A stretch of DNA of 64,000 bases from Paenibacillus xylanexedens (GCF_007676705.1 NZ_VEBF01000001.1:1426001-1490000), one strand, 5' to 3'; shown: positions 1-10,102, numbered from the stretch's first letter. The notes: generated from the letters alone by a model not told the origin. Made by a program: numbers and translations.

Positions 1-502
1 TGTACATCTCCGCAATGTCATGTCTGTTCTGTTCCTGGAATCTTCGGATTGCCTCATCAATCTCTACCACTTCCACCGCAACCACCTGCTCACCATCCTC
101 CGGATTCAGCGGATCATCGACAAGTTCAACATCACCATATCCGATGATTCGCACGAAATTCGGATGCGGGATATGTGGTCTATAAGGCTCCAAAGCACCT
201 GATGTACAATAGAATTGGCCAAAAATCTGATAGGACCGCATTTCTGCCCCAAGTTCCTCCATCAGTTCGCGCTTCAGTCCATCCATGTAATGCTCACCTG
301 CTTCAAGCGTCCCTCCTGGCAGCTCCCAGTCTCCATTATCCAGTTGGAAGACAACACATTGATCCCCGACAAACGGAATGATGCTAATATTGCTCACCAG
401 CTTTTCATCCACGATGTCGTTTAATCTGAACTCTGCCTCAATAATCCCCCAATGAATTGACGTACATAGCACCGGGAATAGTTCCGCACTCAAGCTACTC
501 AT
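1..502 (-). CDS. NUDIX hydrolase, cut by left edge
   Basis: The reading frame opens at an ATG at 502 (preceded by a GAGAGG-type ribosome binding site) and is still open at base 1, so the C-terminus is missing. The protein has a complete NUDIX box (G-x5-E-x7-REL-x-EE-x-G) at about residues 65-88, which binds the metal that hydrolyses nucleoside-diphosphate-linked substrates. The first 45 residues precede a beta strand reading VVFQLDNGDWELPGG. Substrate cannot be told. It is one of four NUDIX proteins in the window. Confidence 0.85.
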   Translation of the reverse strand, partial: MSSLSAELFPVLCTSIHWGIIEAEFRLNDIVDEKLVSNISIIPFVGDQCVVFQLDNGDWELPGGTLEAGEHYMDGLKRELMEELGAEMRSYQIFGQFYCTSGALEPYRPHIPHPNFVRIIGYGDVELVDDPLNPEDGEQVVAVEVVEIDEAIRRFQEQNRHDIAEMY

Positions 503-665
503 CCGCACCCGATCCTCTCTATCTAATTCCACTATTCTTCCAATTATAGTCGAAAACACAGAAAGAAGGCCACCTTCCCACCGGGAATACGTGACCCTCA
601 TCTTATACTCTCTGCCCTTAAGCCTTGGATCAGTGTTCTCTCCAGACTTTCAGACCATGCTCCTT

Positions 666-1343
666 CTAATGCTGCACCAGCTTCCCATTTTCCAAAAAAA
701 GAACCCGGCTACAGAGCGGCAAAATCCGCTCATCATGCGTAACCATCACTGCACTTTTGCCCTGCTCTTTTACGAGCTGTGCAATCATGCCCACAATATC
801 CAGCCCACGCTCCGCATCCAGGCTAGCTGTCGGTTCATCCGCGAGCAGGACAGCGGGATCATTCATCAACGCCCGTGCAATAGCGACCCGCTGACGTTCC
901 CCGCCAGACAGTTTCTCCGCATACGCCTTCCGCCGATGAGTCAAACCTACCGTATCCAGCAGCTCATCCACTCGCTTCTCCGCCTTGTTTTTATCCGTTG
1001 CGGCGAGCTTCGCGACCACCATCAGTTGTTCTTCTACTTTCAGATACGGAATAAGGTTGGCACTTTGAAAAATAAAGCCAAGCTGCTGAAGCCGCATATC
1101 GGATATATCCTGTTTGCTTTTGCCCATAATAGAGGCCCCGTCCAGTAGAACCTGCCCTTCGGTCGGTTCGAGCAGTGCGCCAGCAATGGACAGGAATGTG
1201 CTTTTACCCGAGCCGGAAGGCCCCATCACAGCCACAAGTTCCCCTTCTGTTACCTCAAGGTCCAACTTGTCCAGAATCGTGCGTTTGCTGCCGCCATCTT
1301 CAAAAGTCTGTGTAACTCCCCGCAATACCAATCGATTTCTCAT
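666..1343 (-). CDS. ABC transporter ATP-binding protein (MacB/LolD type)
   Basis: A 225-residue ATPase subunit. Walker A GPSGSGKS (about residue 42), Q-loop, signature LSGGERQR (about 146), Walker B VLLADEPTASLD (about 165) and the switch histidine in VMVTHDE are all present. The closest type is the MacB/LolD ATPase that partners FtsX-like permeases. Its ATG overlaps the stop of the permease gene upstream (ATGA), so the pair is translationally coupled. Last gene of the regulator/kinase/permease/ATPase operon. Substrate unknown: export of a lipid, peptide or antibiotic is typical of such modules. Confidence 0.92.
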   Translation of the reverse strand: MRNRLVLRGVTQTFEDGGSKRTILDKLDLEVTEGELVAVMGPSGSGKSTFLSIAGALLEPTEGQVLLDGASIMGKSKQDISDMRLQQLGFIFQSANLIPYLKVEEQLMVVAKLAATDKNKAEKRVDELLDTVGLTHRRKAYAEKLSGGERQRVAIARALMNDPAVLLADEPTASLDAERGLDIVGMIAQLVKEQGKSAVMVTHDERILPLCSRVLFLENGKLVQH

Positions 1344-2470
1344 GCTGCTGTCCTCCCAATCGCATCAAGTGCATCAATTTTGGTAACCTTCCACACCGAG
1401 AATAATGAACCCGCCACAGACATGAGTATGAATAATACACAGGTCAGAGCGAGGGTGGACAAGCCTAATTGAAACGGCATTGATGCTGGCAAGATAGACT
1501 CGAACAGTCGAACCAACAGCACGCTAATCACCAGACTACCAACCGACAGGATCAAGACTTGTAACGAAACACTGCCCGCCAGATAACCATTCCGCGTTCC
1601 AATCGCTTTCAATATACCGAATTGACTCGTTTTCTGAATTGTAATGACATAGAAGAATACCGCAAGCACAAACGCCGAAATAACATATAGAAAAGCGATC
1701 ATCATGAGCAACGATCCCTGCTCTTCCTTATATCCAGGGATGGCCGATACGGCATCCGACTTCGTAATGATTTCTGTATTTGGCAATGCAGCACTCAGGC
1801 CGTCGACCTGCTCGCCTGCACCCTTAATCGCAATGGCATTGTACACCGGAGCATGAGCATTGGTGTCGGCTGAACCTTGCGAAGTTCGTGAACCTCCTTG
1901 AAGCGTAAGCCATTCCTGTTCATTTAGGAACACCACTGGGGAGTGACTGAAGGACTCATTTTGGACAAATCCACCAACGGTCCACTCCGTTCCCGAAGCT
2001 TGATCGACCAAGACGGTGCCAATTGTGACACCAGAGTCAGACAACTTTTGGTCCACCACAACCTGCCCGTTTGTCTGATCCGTAATCGGAGACCCTTCGG
2101 TCACCGTTGGAGCAAGCCAGCCCTCCGGGTTCACCATGAACAGCGTGACATCGATCTTTTTCGTGTCGCCGGTTGGACTGACGGTTGTCATTTTCACACC
2201 GAGTGGCTCAGCGTTCTCTTGCCCTACCACCGAGCGTGCTTGATCAAGCTGATTCTGATCCACTTGTGACCGGGTAAAACGATGATTCGAATCCTGCTCC
2301 AATACAAAGTGGGTTGCTGCCATATTTTTGATCGAAGCTGCGTTGTCATACGCCAGCCCCTGTGCAAGACCTGTAACAAACAGTACCAGAAATGAAACCA
2401 GTACCATGATTGTAGCAATTAAGGCATACCGCCCTTTGGCATACCTCATTTCCCGAATAGCCAAGTACAT
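1340..2470 (-). CDS. FtsX-like ABC transporter permease
   Basis: A 376-residue membrane protein. The start chosen is the ATG at 2470, preceded by GGGAGGT at good spacing; the longer open frame upstream has no ribosome binding site and overlaps the kinase gene. One N-terminal membrane segment (residues about 18-40), a long extracytoplasmic domain, then three C-terminal segments with the GILKAIGTRNGYL motif of the FtsX/MacB family. It pairs with the ATPase at 666-1343. The topology fits a DevC/MacB-like mechanotransmission exporter rather than a substrate channel. Confidence 0.88.
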   Translation of the reverse strand: MYLAIREMRYAKGRYALIATIMVLVSFLVLFVTGLAQGLAYDNAASIKNMAATHFVLEQDSNHRFTRSQVDQNQLDQARSVVGQENAEPLGVKMTTVSPTGDTKKIDVTLFMVNPEGWLAPTVTEGSPITDQTNGQVVVDQKLSDSGVTIGTVLVDQASGTEWTVGGFVQNESFSHSPVVFLNEQEWLTLQGGSRTSQGSADTNAHAPVYNAIAIKGAGEQVDGLSAALPNTEIITKSDAVSAIPGYKEEQGSLLMMIAFLYVISAFVLAVFFYVITIQKTSQFGILKAIGTRNGYLAGSVSLQVLILSVGSLVISVLLVRLFESILPASMPFQLGLSTLALTCVLFILMSVAGSLFSVWKVTKIDALDAIGRTAA

Positions 2471-2537
2471 GTTCTGTGACCTCCCTCTTGATAACCCAAG
2501 TATAGGAGGCGAAAATGAACGGCAAATGAATAACAGA

Positions 2538-3914
2538 TTACATCTGCGGAAGTGACACGGTAAAGACCGTGCCCTCAGGCGAACTGGAAACCTCAATTGT
2601 ACCGTCATGAATTCGGATAATTTTCTGCACAATGGCAAGTCCAAGCCCGGTTCGTCCGGAAGAACGTTCCCGCGCACGGTCCACCCGATAGAATCGATCG
2701 AACAGGAAAGGTAGATGCTCCGCAGCAATCCCGTCTCCTGTATCCCGAATCTGAATCACACACTGGTTATCCGTCTGCTCGGCATGAATCTCGATGCTTC
2801 TTCCCTGTGGCAGGTGATTCACTGCATTACCCAGCAGATTCATCCATACCTGCATGAGCAGCACTTCATTGCTCACCAGCTGGATGGATTCCGGGACCGA
2901 AATCCGAAGCAGCAGTTCTTTTTCTTCGAGTTGCCATTGCAGCACCTGAACCGCTTGCCGGAATTGATCTCGCAGAGAGAACTTCACTTTGGACAGATCT
3001 TCGTTGCCTTGTTCAAGGGAGGACAGGAGAAGCAGTTGTTTGCTGAGCAAGGAGAGATGACGGCTCTCCTCCTCAATAATCGATGCATAGCGCTCCCGTT
3101 CCTGTTCAGGCAGATCCCGATCCGCCACCAATTGGGCAAACCCCCGAATCGAGGTCAGCGGCGATTGAATCTCATGGGATACGTTGGATACAAACTGCTG
3201 TCGCGCCTGATCTACCCTCTCCAATTCACGACTCATGGTCATGAAATGATGGGCTAATTGTCCAATCTCATCCCGCCTTGCCGTGGGCAATTTCAGATTA
3301 TATTTTCCTTGCGCAATGCGCTTGGTCGCCTCGGACAGACGTTCAATGGGACTAACCAGATAGCGGGTACTAATCAGAAAGATCAGGATACTAATGCCCA
3401 CCGTCAATGCTCCAATCAGCGCGAAGAATATACGCAGTTCACCAAATTGCAGAATTACATCAGGGCGCATAAAGAGGGCATAATTCGCATTGCTCATCTG
3501 TAGATGAACACCCACGGTATTGCTTAATTGATTATCGAAGAACCCGGTAATGAACGGTTTACTTGGGAACTGGGCAACACCATGGTATACCTCACCATTC
3601 AGCACCAGTTCTACAGCTTGCTTGTCCAGATCTTTCTCACGGAATTCGCGGCCATAGAATCGGTCGCTGCCTTTTCCATCCGTCACATAGATTTCGTACC
3701 CGAGTGCGGCGGCATTGTTCAGATAATCCTCCATCGTGCCAGGTTGCTGTTCCACAAATTGCTTCATTTGCGTCGCGATGCCCACCAGCTTCTCGTCATT
3801 GAAATCCTTGAGCTTCGTATGATAGTAGATATTCGACATAAGAAAACCCAATATGCCACTGACCATAATCACCGCAACCGTAATAAGAAATACCCGGACG
3901 TACAAGGTCCTCAA
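2538..3914 (-). CDS. Sensor histidine kinase of the ABC operon
   Basis: A 458-residue transmembrane kinase. Segment 1 at about 8-28, an extracytoplasmic sensor of about 130 residues, segment 2 at about 163-185, HAMP, then HisKA with the phospho-acceptor in VSNVSHEIQSPLTS and a HATPase domain with N, G1 (DTGDGI) and G2 (GRTGLGLAI) boxes. It starts with TTG, overlapping the stop of the response regulator by 4 nt (TTGA), with GGAGG 10 nt upstream. The large sensor domain distinguishes it from BceS-type intramembrane kinases, although the operon plan is similar. Confidence 0.92.
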   Translation of the reverse strand: MRTLYVRVFLITVAVIMVSGILGFLMSNIYYHTKLKDFNDEKLVGIATQMKQFVEQQPGTMEDYLNNAAALGYEIYVTDGKGSDRFYGREFREKDLDKQAVELVLNGEVYHGVAQFPSKPFITGFFDNQLSNTVGVHLQMSNANYALFMRPDVILQFGELRIFFALIGALTVGISILIFLISTRYLVSPIERLSEATKRIAQGKYNLKLPTARRDEIGQLAHHFMTMSRELERVDQARQQFVSNVSHEIQSPLTSIRGFAQLVADRDLPEQERERYASIIEEESRHLSLLSKQLLLLSSLEQGNEDLSKVKFSLRDQFRQAVQVLQWQLEEKELLLRISVPESIQLVSNEVLLMQVWMNLLGNAVNHLPQGRSIEIHAEQTDNQCVIQIRDTGDGIAAEHLPFLFDRFYRVDRARERSSGRTGLGLAIVQKIIRIHDGTIEVSSSPEGTVFTVSLPQM

Positions 3915-4588
3915 GGTGCTTTCACCTCCATCTTGTAGCCAATGCCCCGCACAGTCTGTATCACGAAATCGTCCGTATAATCGGCAAACCGATCACGGAG
4001 TCGCTTGATATGTACATCAACGGTACGGTCATCTCCTTCATAATCTGCTCCCCAGACGAGTCGAATGAGCTCATCCCGCGAGAACAAACGGCCTGGAAAC
4101 TGCGCAAGCTGTGAGAGTAATTCAAACTCCTTCATTGGCAAAAAGAGAATGGATTGTCCGTCCGTAACCTCCACATTGTTACGGTCAATGACGATCCGGT
4201 TCATACGGATGATATCGCTGGATGTGCGATGGTACCGACGAAATAACGCCTTTACCCGATAGACTAACTCTTCCGGTTCAAATGGTTTGGTCACATACTC
4301 ATCTGTTCCTTTCAAATAACCATCTCTTTTGTCGGATAGCTGATCTCGTGCCGTCAGTAGCATGATAGGAATGTCGTAATGCTGCCGAATGAAATCACAT
4401 AACTCCAGTCCGTCCATTCCGGGCATCATCACATCGAGGATCGCCAGATCAATCGGCGTTTCTTGCATCAGTCTGACCGCTTCCAATCCATCCTGCGCTT
4501 CATGAACCCGATACCCTTCCTTGGTCATGACATGCCGCAGGAGTGCTCGAATATTGGCATCATCGTCTGCCAGCAGCAGATGTTTCAT
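3911..4588 (-). CDS. OmpR-family response regulator
   Basis: A 225-residue DNA-binding regulator. The receiver domain has the acidic pair (LADDDAN), the phospho-acceptor aspartate in LAILDVMMPGMDG and the conserved lysine in VTKPFEPEEL. The C-terminal winged helix ends VQTVRGIGYKMEV. The start at 4588 (MKHLLLADDD) fits the family; a longer frame exists upstream but adds an implausible leader. First gene of a four-gene operon (regulator, kinase, permease, ATPase), so it probably controls export by the adjacent transporter. Confidence 0.93.
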   Translation of the reverse strand: MKHLLLADDDANIRALLRHVMTKEGYRVHEAQDGLEAVRLMQETPIDLAILDVMMPGMDGLELCDFIRQHYDIPIMLLTARDQLSDKRDGYLKGTDEYVTKPFEPEELVYRVKALFRRYHRTSSDIIRMNRIVIDRNNVEVTDGQSILFLPMKEFELLSQLAQFPGRLFSRDELIRLVWGADYEGDDRTVDVHIKRLRDRFADYTDDFVIQTVRGIGYKMEVKAP

Positions 4589-4722
4589 ATCGTTGTCCGC
4601 CCTTCTATGTAGCGAGTGCATCTCACTTTGATCCTGCACAGATGGTAGCATAAAAGCAATCTCATTCGCCAGCACATGCACGGAGACACACCTTGGACAT
4701 GTTTATATTTTCTTAAATCTGG

Positions 4723-4751
4723 TTGACACTACTATGAGGCACAACTATAAT
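4723..4751 (+). promoter_or_regulatory. Sigma-A promoter of czcD
   Basis: TTGACA at 4723-4728 and TATAAT at 4746-4751 are separated by exactly 17 bp, a consensus housekeeping promoter reading toward the zinc exporter at 4881. Confidence 0.85.
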
Positions 4752-4762
4752 AAATTCATAAC

Positions 4763-4782
4763 ATATGAACGAACGCTCATAT
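4763..4782 (+). promoter_or_regulatory. Inverted-repeat operator candidate before czcD
   Basis: ATATGA and TCATAT face each other 8 bp apart just downstream of the -10 box, where a bound repressor would block initiation. Zinc exporters of Firmicutes are usually derepressed by a metal-sensing ArsR (CzrA) or TetR protein. No such regulator gene is next to it, so the protein is not identified. Confidence 0.5.
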
Positions 4783-4880
4783 ATTCATTTGTAGGAGATC
4801 AACTATTGTTAAGGATCATTTATAACCACACTAGAAATCATATTACATAACGGAGCCTCGCTCCAAAGGAGAGGATTTAA

Positions 4881-5864
4881 ATGTCCGGACATCATCACAG
4901 TCACAACCATGGGCACGATCATGGACACAACCACGCTCACACCACCAATAACAAGAAAGTACTGTTGTTTTCCTTCATTATTATTACCATCTATATGATC
5001 GTCGAAGCCATTGGTGGATTCATCACCAACAGTCTCGCACTTATCTCGGATGCAGGCCATATGCTGTCTGACTCCATTGCACTCGGGATCGCTTTACTGG
5101 CGTTTACCTTTGGTGAAAAAGCCGTAAATACCGGCAAAACGTACGGGTACAGAAGATTTGAAATTTTGGCCGCTACGTTAAACGGAATTACGTTAATCGC
5201 CATTGCGCTCTACATTTTCTACGAAGCGATTGGTCGTTTCATCAACCCGCCTGAAGTCGCAACCGTAGGTATGTTAATTATCAGCATCATTGGACTGCTT
5301 GTGAACATTCTTGTTGCCTGGATCATGATGCGTGGTAGCGATACGGAGAATAACTTGAATATGCGCGGTGCTTATCTCCATGTCATCAGCGACATGCTGG
5401 GATCGATCGGGGCTATTGCGGCGGCGCTGCTCATGATGTTTTTTGGCTGGGGTTGGGCCGATCCACTTGCGAGTGTGATTGTCGCGGCATTGGTATTGCG
5501 AAGTGGCTTCTATGTCACCAAATCCTCACTGCATATCTTGATGGAAGGCACTCCAGCCAATGTCGATGTGAATGAACTGGTGCAGACCATCAAACAAGTC
5601 GATGGCGTCAAAGGTGTACACGATATGCATGTCTGGTCCATTACCAGTAACCTGAATGCGCTGACCGCTCATATTGTGGTGGATGGAACGATGGATGTTT
5701 ATGCATCCGAGATCCTGGTTCAGAAGATTGAACATATGCTGGAACATAAAGAAATCAAACATGTGACGCTCCAAGTGGAGTCCGAAAAACATCTGCACGA
5801 TACCTCGGTATTATGTACGGTCAAAGGTGACGCACCAGATGCTCATGCGCATCATCACCATTAA
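4881..5864 (+). CDS. czcD: Cation diffusion facilitator, zinc/cobalt exporter
   Basis: A 327-residue CDF-family exporter that swaps cytosolic Zn2+ (or Co2+, Cd2+) for protons. The N-terminus is histidine-rich (residues 3-22) and the C-terminus ends HAHHHH, both metal-binding tails. Six membrane segments follow, with the HxxxD metal motifs in SDAGHMLSD and HVISDMLGS, then a cytoplasmic dimerisation domain. A strong AAAGGAGAGG ribosome binding site precedes the ATG. Monocistronic, with its own promoter, operator-like repeat and terminator. Confidence 0.95.
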   Translation: MSGHHHSHNHGHDHGHNHAHTTNNKKVLLFSFIIITIYMIVEAIGGFITNSLALISDAGHMLSDSIALGIALLAFTFGEKAVNTGKTYGYRRFEILAATLNGITLIAIALYIFYEAIGRFINPPEVATVGMLIISIIGLLVNILVAWIMMRGSDTENNLNMRGAYLHVISDMLGSIGAIAAALLMMFFGWGWADPLASVIVAALVLRSGFYVTKSSLHILMEGTPANVDVNELVQTIKQVDGVKGVHDMHVWSITSNLNALTAHIVVDGTMDVYASEILVQKIEHMLEHKEIKHVTLQVESEKHLHDTSVLCTVKGDAPDAHAHHHH

Positions 5865-5896
5865 TTAATTTCACGTTACTGATAGTGCACACGAAA

Positions 5897-5942
5897 ACAG
5901 GGCAAAGCTCCGTAAGATGGAACTTTGCCCTGTTATTTATTT
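5897..5942 (+). terminator. Rho-independent terminator of czcD
   Basis: ACAGGGCAAAGCTCC pairs with GGAACTTTGCCCTGT around a 7-nt loop, followed by a T-rich stretch. The hairpin is symmetric enough to stop transcription from the opposite strand as well. Confidence 0.85.
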
Positions 5943-5994
5943 AGTAAGCACTTCTCTGCAAACCGACTGCCTGCCACCAAAATTATATTTACAT

Positions 5995-6852
5995 TCAATA
6001 TAACTTGTGTAAATAACGTGCCAGCATCTGTTCCTCCAAAGACAATCCAAGCGAAACAAGTCGGTTGTGGATCGCCCGAAACACATCACTATTATCGAAT
6101 CCTTGTGCCTGAACATCTCGTAATAAACTAAACAGTCCTACCTGCTCTGCACTGGAGATATAGGATATAAGCTGTTCAGCTTGATCATACGAAATTTCCT
6201 TCTCATGCCACGGATGAGGAACTGCTCTCTTGGAGTAATCCACCAATGCATCTCCCACTCCAACACCAAGACCATCTAAGGTATCTAAAACAACTTCATT
6301 TCGCCTTGTTTGCCGAACTTCCTCACTATAGGAGTATCCGTCATGGATAAGCTGAAATCCAAAACGTTGCACAGCCAAATCTCTCACCTTCTGTTGTTCT
6401 CGGTCCCACTTTTTCTTGTCAAAGTACTCACTTTCGCTCGTGTTGTCCTCTTGCTCTTTCACGTAGTCCAAATATTGTTGTTTCGATTCAAATTCATTCA
6501 GCAGAAGTCCCTCATGTCCCGAGAATCCAAAGGCAAAAAAATCTCTAATATTTCTAGCCACAATCCTCGCATAACTTCCAAAAGCCATGGGATCAACCCG
6601 AACAATAGGCACTACACTCAAATCAGTAACATTTCCAAAATCAGTCAAGAAGGAGAAATGAATACCACCCATTCCGGTACGTGCAAACATGATTGCGTCA
6701 ACTGGAGAACTCATATACCCGCCATTATCATGTGGATCAAATTGCAGAAAATAACCTGTTGGTGTCTCCAAATAAGGAACTTCCTGTTTAATCTCTTGCT
6801 CCCATGTGATGATTTCTTTCAGCAAATGGGGTATCTCGTAGGAATTTGTCAT
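5995..6852 (-). CDS. Conserved hypothetical protein
   Basis: A 285-residue soluble protein with no membrane segment. The N-terminal half (about 30-115) contains GIHFSFLTDFGNVTDLS and VVPIVRVDPMAFG, which recall SMI1/KNR4 (SUKH)-type folds seen in immunity proteins, but the match is by eye only. The C-terminal half is charged and helical. I cannot assign a function. It is a single gene between the czcD terminator and the metallo-hydrolase. Confidence 0.7.
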   Translation of the reverse strand: MTNSYEIPHLLKEIITWEQEIKQEVPYLETPTGYFLQFDPHDNGGYMSSPVDAIMFARTGMGGIHFSFLTDFGNVTDLSVVPIVRVDPMAFGSYARIVARNIRDFFAFGFSGHEGLLLNEFESKQQYLDYVKEQEDNTSESEYFDKKKWDREQQKVRDLAVQRFGFQLIHDGYSYSEEVRQTRRNEVVLDTLDGLGVGVGDALVDYSKRAVPHPWHEKEISYDQAEQLISYISSAEQVGLFSLLRDVQAQGFDNSDVFRAIHNRLVSLGLSLEEQMLARYLHKLY

Positions 6853-6948
6853 TAAGCTATCTCTCCTCCCTATAAAAGCAATACATATTCACTATAGTTT
6901 ACTTCATTAAGTCCATTAGCTCTTCAAAGATGAGCCGCCCTGTATTAC

Positions 6949-6977
6949 AAAAAAACAGCTGACTATATAGCCAGCTG
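6949..6977 (-). terminator. Terminator after the MBL-fold gene
   Basis: On the minus strand a CAGCTGG/TCAGCTG hairpin at 6956-6977 is followed by seven T residues (6949-6955), ending transcription of the gene at 7018-7872. Confidence 0.8.
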
Positions 6978-7017
6978 CCTGTCTAAACCATTACTATGAT
7001 AACAATATAAGGACTAT

Positions 7018-7872
7018 CTAATCTTTTTGGACCTGCAAAGTTCGATCATTAACCATTGCTTTTAGAAAAAAGAGCTCATCCCCCACCGGAACACGCCGCT
7101 GTTCTCTTTCAAACAAACTTATGGCCTCCTCCAAGGATGCATTTTTCACTGATTTACTGCAAGCGATTAGCTGTTCGAAGAACATTTTCATCTCTTCAGA
7201 ATCACATATGGACTCGTGCCCTAACAAGAAGTGCTCCGCATCATATCGCTCGATATCCTGTATCATCGGGAATAACAAATCCTGCTTATAATGAAATAAC
7301 GAACGAGTCGTTGTAGAATACGGACTGTCTCCAAGGAAAATTGTCTTTTCATCCGGAATATATACAATGGTTGAATCGTCCGTATGCGTACTTCGAATCT
7401 GATCCAGCATGCAGACCTTGTTTCCTAGATCGATCTGGAGGTATTGTTCAAAGACGATACCCGATCTACCCAACACAAAAGACTCCCTTTCAGGTATCTC
7501 ATTCTGTATAACCGCCATACAGTGTGCACTAATCTTTTTGGCCTCTACATACTTACATAGTGTAGCATCATCAAATGAATAATCTCTCCATTCGTTCAAC
7601 CGCTGTTCTGTCAACCGATTAACGATGATAGTTGCACCGAATTCATTCATTCCCAAAAAATGATCCCAATGCGCATGCGTAATAACCACATACTGAACGG
7701 GCGGCACATCTAAGCTTCGAATCTCCTCGATAAAGTCTCTGGCATGTTGGACCGAATTTCCACCATCGATCACCAAACTATATTTTTCCCCACATACCAA
7801 GCCTAGTACCGGTCTTTCTCTATCATTATCGTTGGACATATAATAAATGGAATCGCTTAATTGATTTAACAT
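7018..7872 (-). CDS. MBL-fold metallo-hydrolase
   Basis: A 284-residue metallo-beta-lactamase-fold enzyme. The metal motif THAHWDH is at about residues 65-71, with further ligands plausible in RSTHTDDSTI (His), LGDSPY (Asp) and LLGHES (His), the standard binuclear set. No signal peptide, so it is probably a cytoplasmic hydrolase of a thioester, lactone or phosphodiester. It has its own terminator at 6949-6977 and no evident partner gene. The fold is secure; the substrate is not. Confidence 0.88.
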   Translation of the reverse strand: MLNQLSDSIYYMSNDNDRERPVLGLVCGEKYSLVIDGGNSVQHARDFIEEIRSLDVPPVQYVVITHAHWDHFLGMNEFGATIIVNRLTEQRLNEWRDYSFDDATLCKYVEAKKISAHCMAVIQNEIPERESFVLGRSGIVFEQYLQIDLGNKVCMLDQIRSTHTDDSTIVYIPDEKTIFLGDSPYSTTTRSLFHYKQDLLFPMIQDIERYDAEHFLLGHESICDSEEMKMFFEQLIACSKSVKNASLEEAISLFEREQRRVPVGDELFFLKAMVNDRTLQVQKD

Positions 7873-8022
7873 GTCAATTCTTCTCCTCTATATGATTATT
7901 TTCATATCATAGGCAGAGAAAAACCGCATGCTTATTCAAGCTAATACATGGGTTTTTCTCCGTTTATGGATTTACCAATGGAATCACCTCTTTCAATCTG
8001 TAATTGATATTTGAATTCTATG

Positions 8023-8406
8023 TTATGAGATAGCAACTATTATACTACTTACCAGCATCAACAACGTTACAGGCGCCCAGATTCTTCGTTCCCATACACT
8101 TCTCGTGATCAGATTCAATATGGTTCCCAACACCAAATACCCAACGATAAACCAAATTGCGATATCTGCAAATGCAGACCATTCACGTACAAGAGATCTT
8201 GATTTGCTCAGAACAACGATCCCCATGAATGCCAATATTGCAATCTGAATTATGCAGGCAAAACGCATGGATACGGGGTATTTCCCGGGAAACTTCCCAC
8301 CCATGGCGTACTCTCCCCACGGCAACCCAGCAGCCAATGCAATTTGAAAGAGAATCACGATCAGAATCAAGACGGTGAATACGATTGCTGACGTTAAAAC
8401 GATCAT
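8023..8406 (-). CDS. Small four-helix membrane protein
   Basis: A 127-residue protein starting at the ATG at 8406, which has GGAG 8 nt upstream; a GTG two codons earlier is less well placed. Four hydrophobic segments (about 5-28, 50-70, 83-103, 110-127) are joined by short polar loops. No motif recognised. It stands alone, between the MBL-fold gene and a 270-bp gap before the aldo/keto reductase. Confidence 0.75.
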   Translation of the reverse strand: MIVLTSAIVFTVLILIVILFQIALAAGLPWGEYAMGGKFPGKYPVSMRFACIIQIAILAFMGIVVLSKSRSLVREWSAFADIAIWFIVGYLVLGTILNLITRSVWERRIWAPVTLLMLVSSIIVAIS

Positions 8407-8682
8407 GACCACACTCCATTATTCAAAGTGGCAGTAGAAACACTCCCATAATAGGGATACCTTATTTTCCAATCGTAGATCCTTCATTCTCTACAGAAAT
8501 GCAAACCTGATTGTTCTCTAAATTATACAGGATATTCCACTAAATCATACTTTCTTTTTTGCCTTTCGACTCCCTGCCTGTCCGCTATTAAGTTTGTAAT
8601 AGCGAAGCCCATCCTCGCAAACATCGTAGCATCCTCATATGATCTATGGAATCCACACTAATAACAAGTTATAAGTACATTT

Positions 8683-9654
8683 TTACCCATTAAGCTGAGT
8701 CATCATTTCTTTCATATAACGTGTTCCATGAACCTCATTTTGAGGACTTACCTTTTCAATGCGAGCTAAGTCATCAGGTGTCAGTCCAATCGTTGCAGCC
8801 TTCGCGTTTTCCTCCAAATATTTGATTCGTTTCGTTCCCGGAATCGGCAATGCGTTATTAGCCATTGTCCAAGCTAAAGCCAATTGTGCAGGCGTGCAAC
8901 TCTTCTCCATTGCAATCTCTTTGATTTTATCCACAACTTCTATATTTTTGGCGAAATTGTCTCCTTGGAACCTCGGCATATATCTGCGCAGATCATTAAC
9001 ATCCAAATCTTCGAATTTCCGTATCTCACCTGTGATAAACCCTCTGCTTAATGGACTGTATGCAATATGGGTAATATTCAGTTCTCTCGCAGTCGGTAGA
9101 ATCTCGTCCTCAATATCCCGGCTCCACAGGGAATATTCGCTCTGCAACGCAGAGATTGGATGAACGGCGTGTGCACGGCGTAAAGTGGAATCCGATGCTT
9201 CCGACAAGCCAAGACAGCGGACTTTCCCCTCTTTAACCAAGTCAGCCATCGCGCCAACCGTTTCCTCAATCGGAATCTGAGGATCTACCCTGTGTTGGTA
9301 GTACAGATCAATATAGTCGGTGTCCAGCCTGCGAAGGCTTGCTTCTACAGCCTTTTTCACGTAATCCGGATGACCATTCAACGTCTCATAGTTTGGGGTA
9401 TACGCGAATTTGGTAGCAATAATGGCCTGATCGCGACGTCCCTTCAGCGCTTTCCCCAGTAGTTCTTCATTATGACCATTACCATACACATCAGCTGTAT
9501 CTAGCAGTGTAACGCCAATCTCCAGCGCGTGATGGATGGTCTTCATTGAATCCTCATCATTGGTTTCCCCATACATTCCCGGAGACATCCCCATAATTCC
9601 CAATCCAATCGAAGATACGACGATATCGCTATTTCCCAGCACTCTTTGCTTCAT
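8683..9654 (-). CDS. Aldo/keto reductase
   Basis: A 323-residue NADPH-dependent oxidoreductase of the AKR superfamily (YghZ/AKR13-like). The tetrad is visible: Asp in [11 protein letters not shown], Tyr in the same motif, Lys in IIATKFAY and His in YYQHRVDP. The C-terminus carries the PIPGTKR cofactor loop. It lies 31 nt downstream of a MerR regulator in the same direction, so the two form an operon. Likely substrates are reactive aldehydes or ketones. Confidence 0.93.
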   Translation of the reverse strand: MKQRVLGNSDIVVSSIGLGIMGMSPGMYGETNDEDSMKTIHHALEIGVTLLDTADVYGNGHNEELLGKALKGRRDQAIIATKFAYTPNYETLNGHPDYVKKAVEASLRRLDTDYIDLYYQHRVDPQIPIEETVGAMADLVKEGKVRCLGLSEASDSTLRRAHAVHPISALQSEYSLWSRDIEDEILPTARELNITHIAYSPLSRGFITGEIRKFEDLDVNDLRRYMPRFQGDNFAKNIEVVDKIKEIAMEKSCTPAQLALAWTMANNALPIPGTKRIKYLEENAKAATIGLTPDDLARIEKVSPQNEVHGTRYMKEMMTQLNG

Positions 9655-9685
9655 TTCTCCATCTCTCCATCCGTTCCCGTTAATA

Positions 9686-10102
9686 TTAGTCTTTACCGAT
9701 GCTTTCCATTTGGTCTAGCAGCTTGCTTTCTGAAGGAAGCTTTCCTGTTTCTATGTCTTCATAGATGGTCAATTTGTTATTCACCGCTACAAGTGCTTCG
9801 GCAATTTCAAGTTGGCGGCGATGTAATTCCTCTTTATATTCGTGAAGGATCGCTTTCCGTTGTGGAATCGTTGAATCACCATCTAGCGCCAGACTAACCA
9901 TATGTTTCAGTGTAGATACTTTCATACCCGTTGCCCGGAAACAAGACATCAGTCGCATCCAATCCAGATGTTCTTCCTCGAACATCCGATTTCCATGTTG
10001 ATCCCGTTGAATGTAAGGGAGCAGTCCCTCCTTCTCGTAGTAACGAATTTTATGTGCAGGACAACCCAGCCGCTCCGAAGCTTCTTTTATCGAGAAAGCC
10101 AT
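9686..10102 (-). CDS. MerR-family transcriptional regulator
   Basis: A 138-residue regulator. The winged helix at residues 1-70 has [20 protein letters not shown], the family hallmark, followed by a dimerisation coiled coil (about 80-120). There is no cysteine-rich metal site at the C-terminus, so it belongs to the MerR group that responds to organic or oxidative signals. It probably controls itself and the aldo/keto reductase downstream through the 18-bp palindrome at 10167. Confidence 0.92.
   Translation of the reverse strand: MAFSIKEASERLGCPAHKIRYYEKEGLLPYIQRDQHGNRMFEEEHLDWMRLMSCFRATGMKVSTLKHMVSLALDGDSTIPQRKAILHEYKEELHRRQLEIAEALVAVNNKLTIYEDIETGKLPSESKLLDQMESIGKD

Noticed and set aside
591..1148. 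185-residue plus-strand reading frame
   Set aside because: It lies opposite the ABC ATPase gene, which has complete motifs; the frame is an antisense shadow.
4809..5060. Minus-strand frame opposite the czcD start
   Set aside because: It mirrors the histidine-rich N-terminus and promoter region of czcD and has no start signal.
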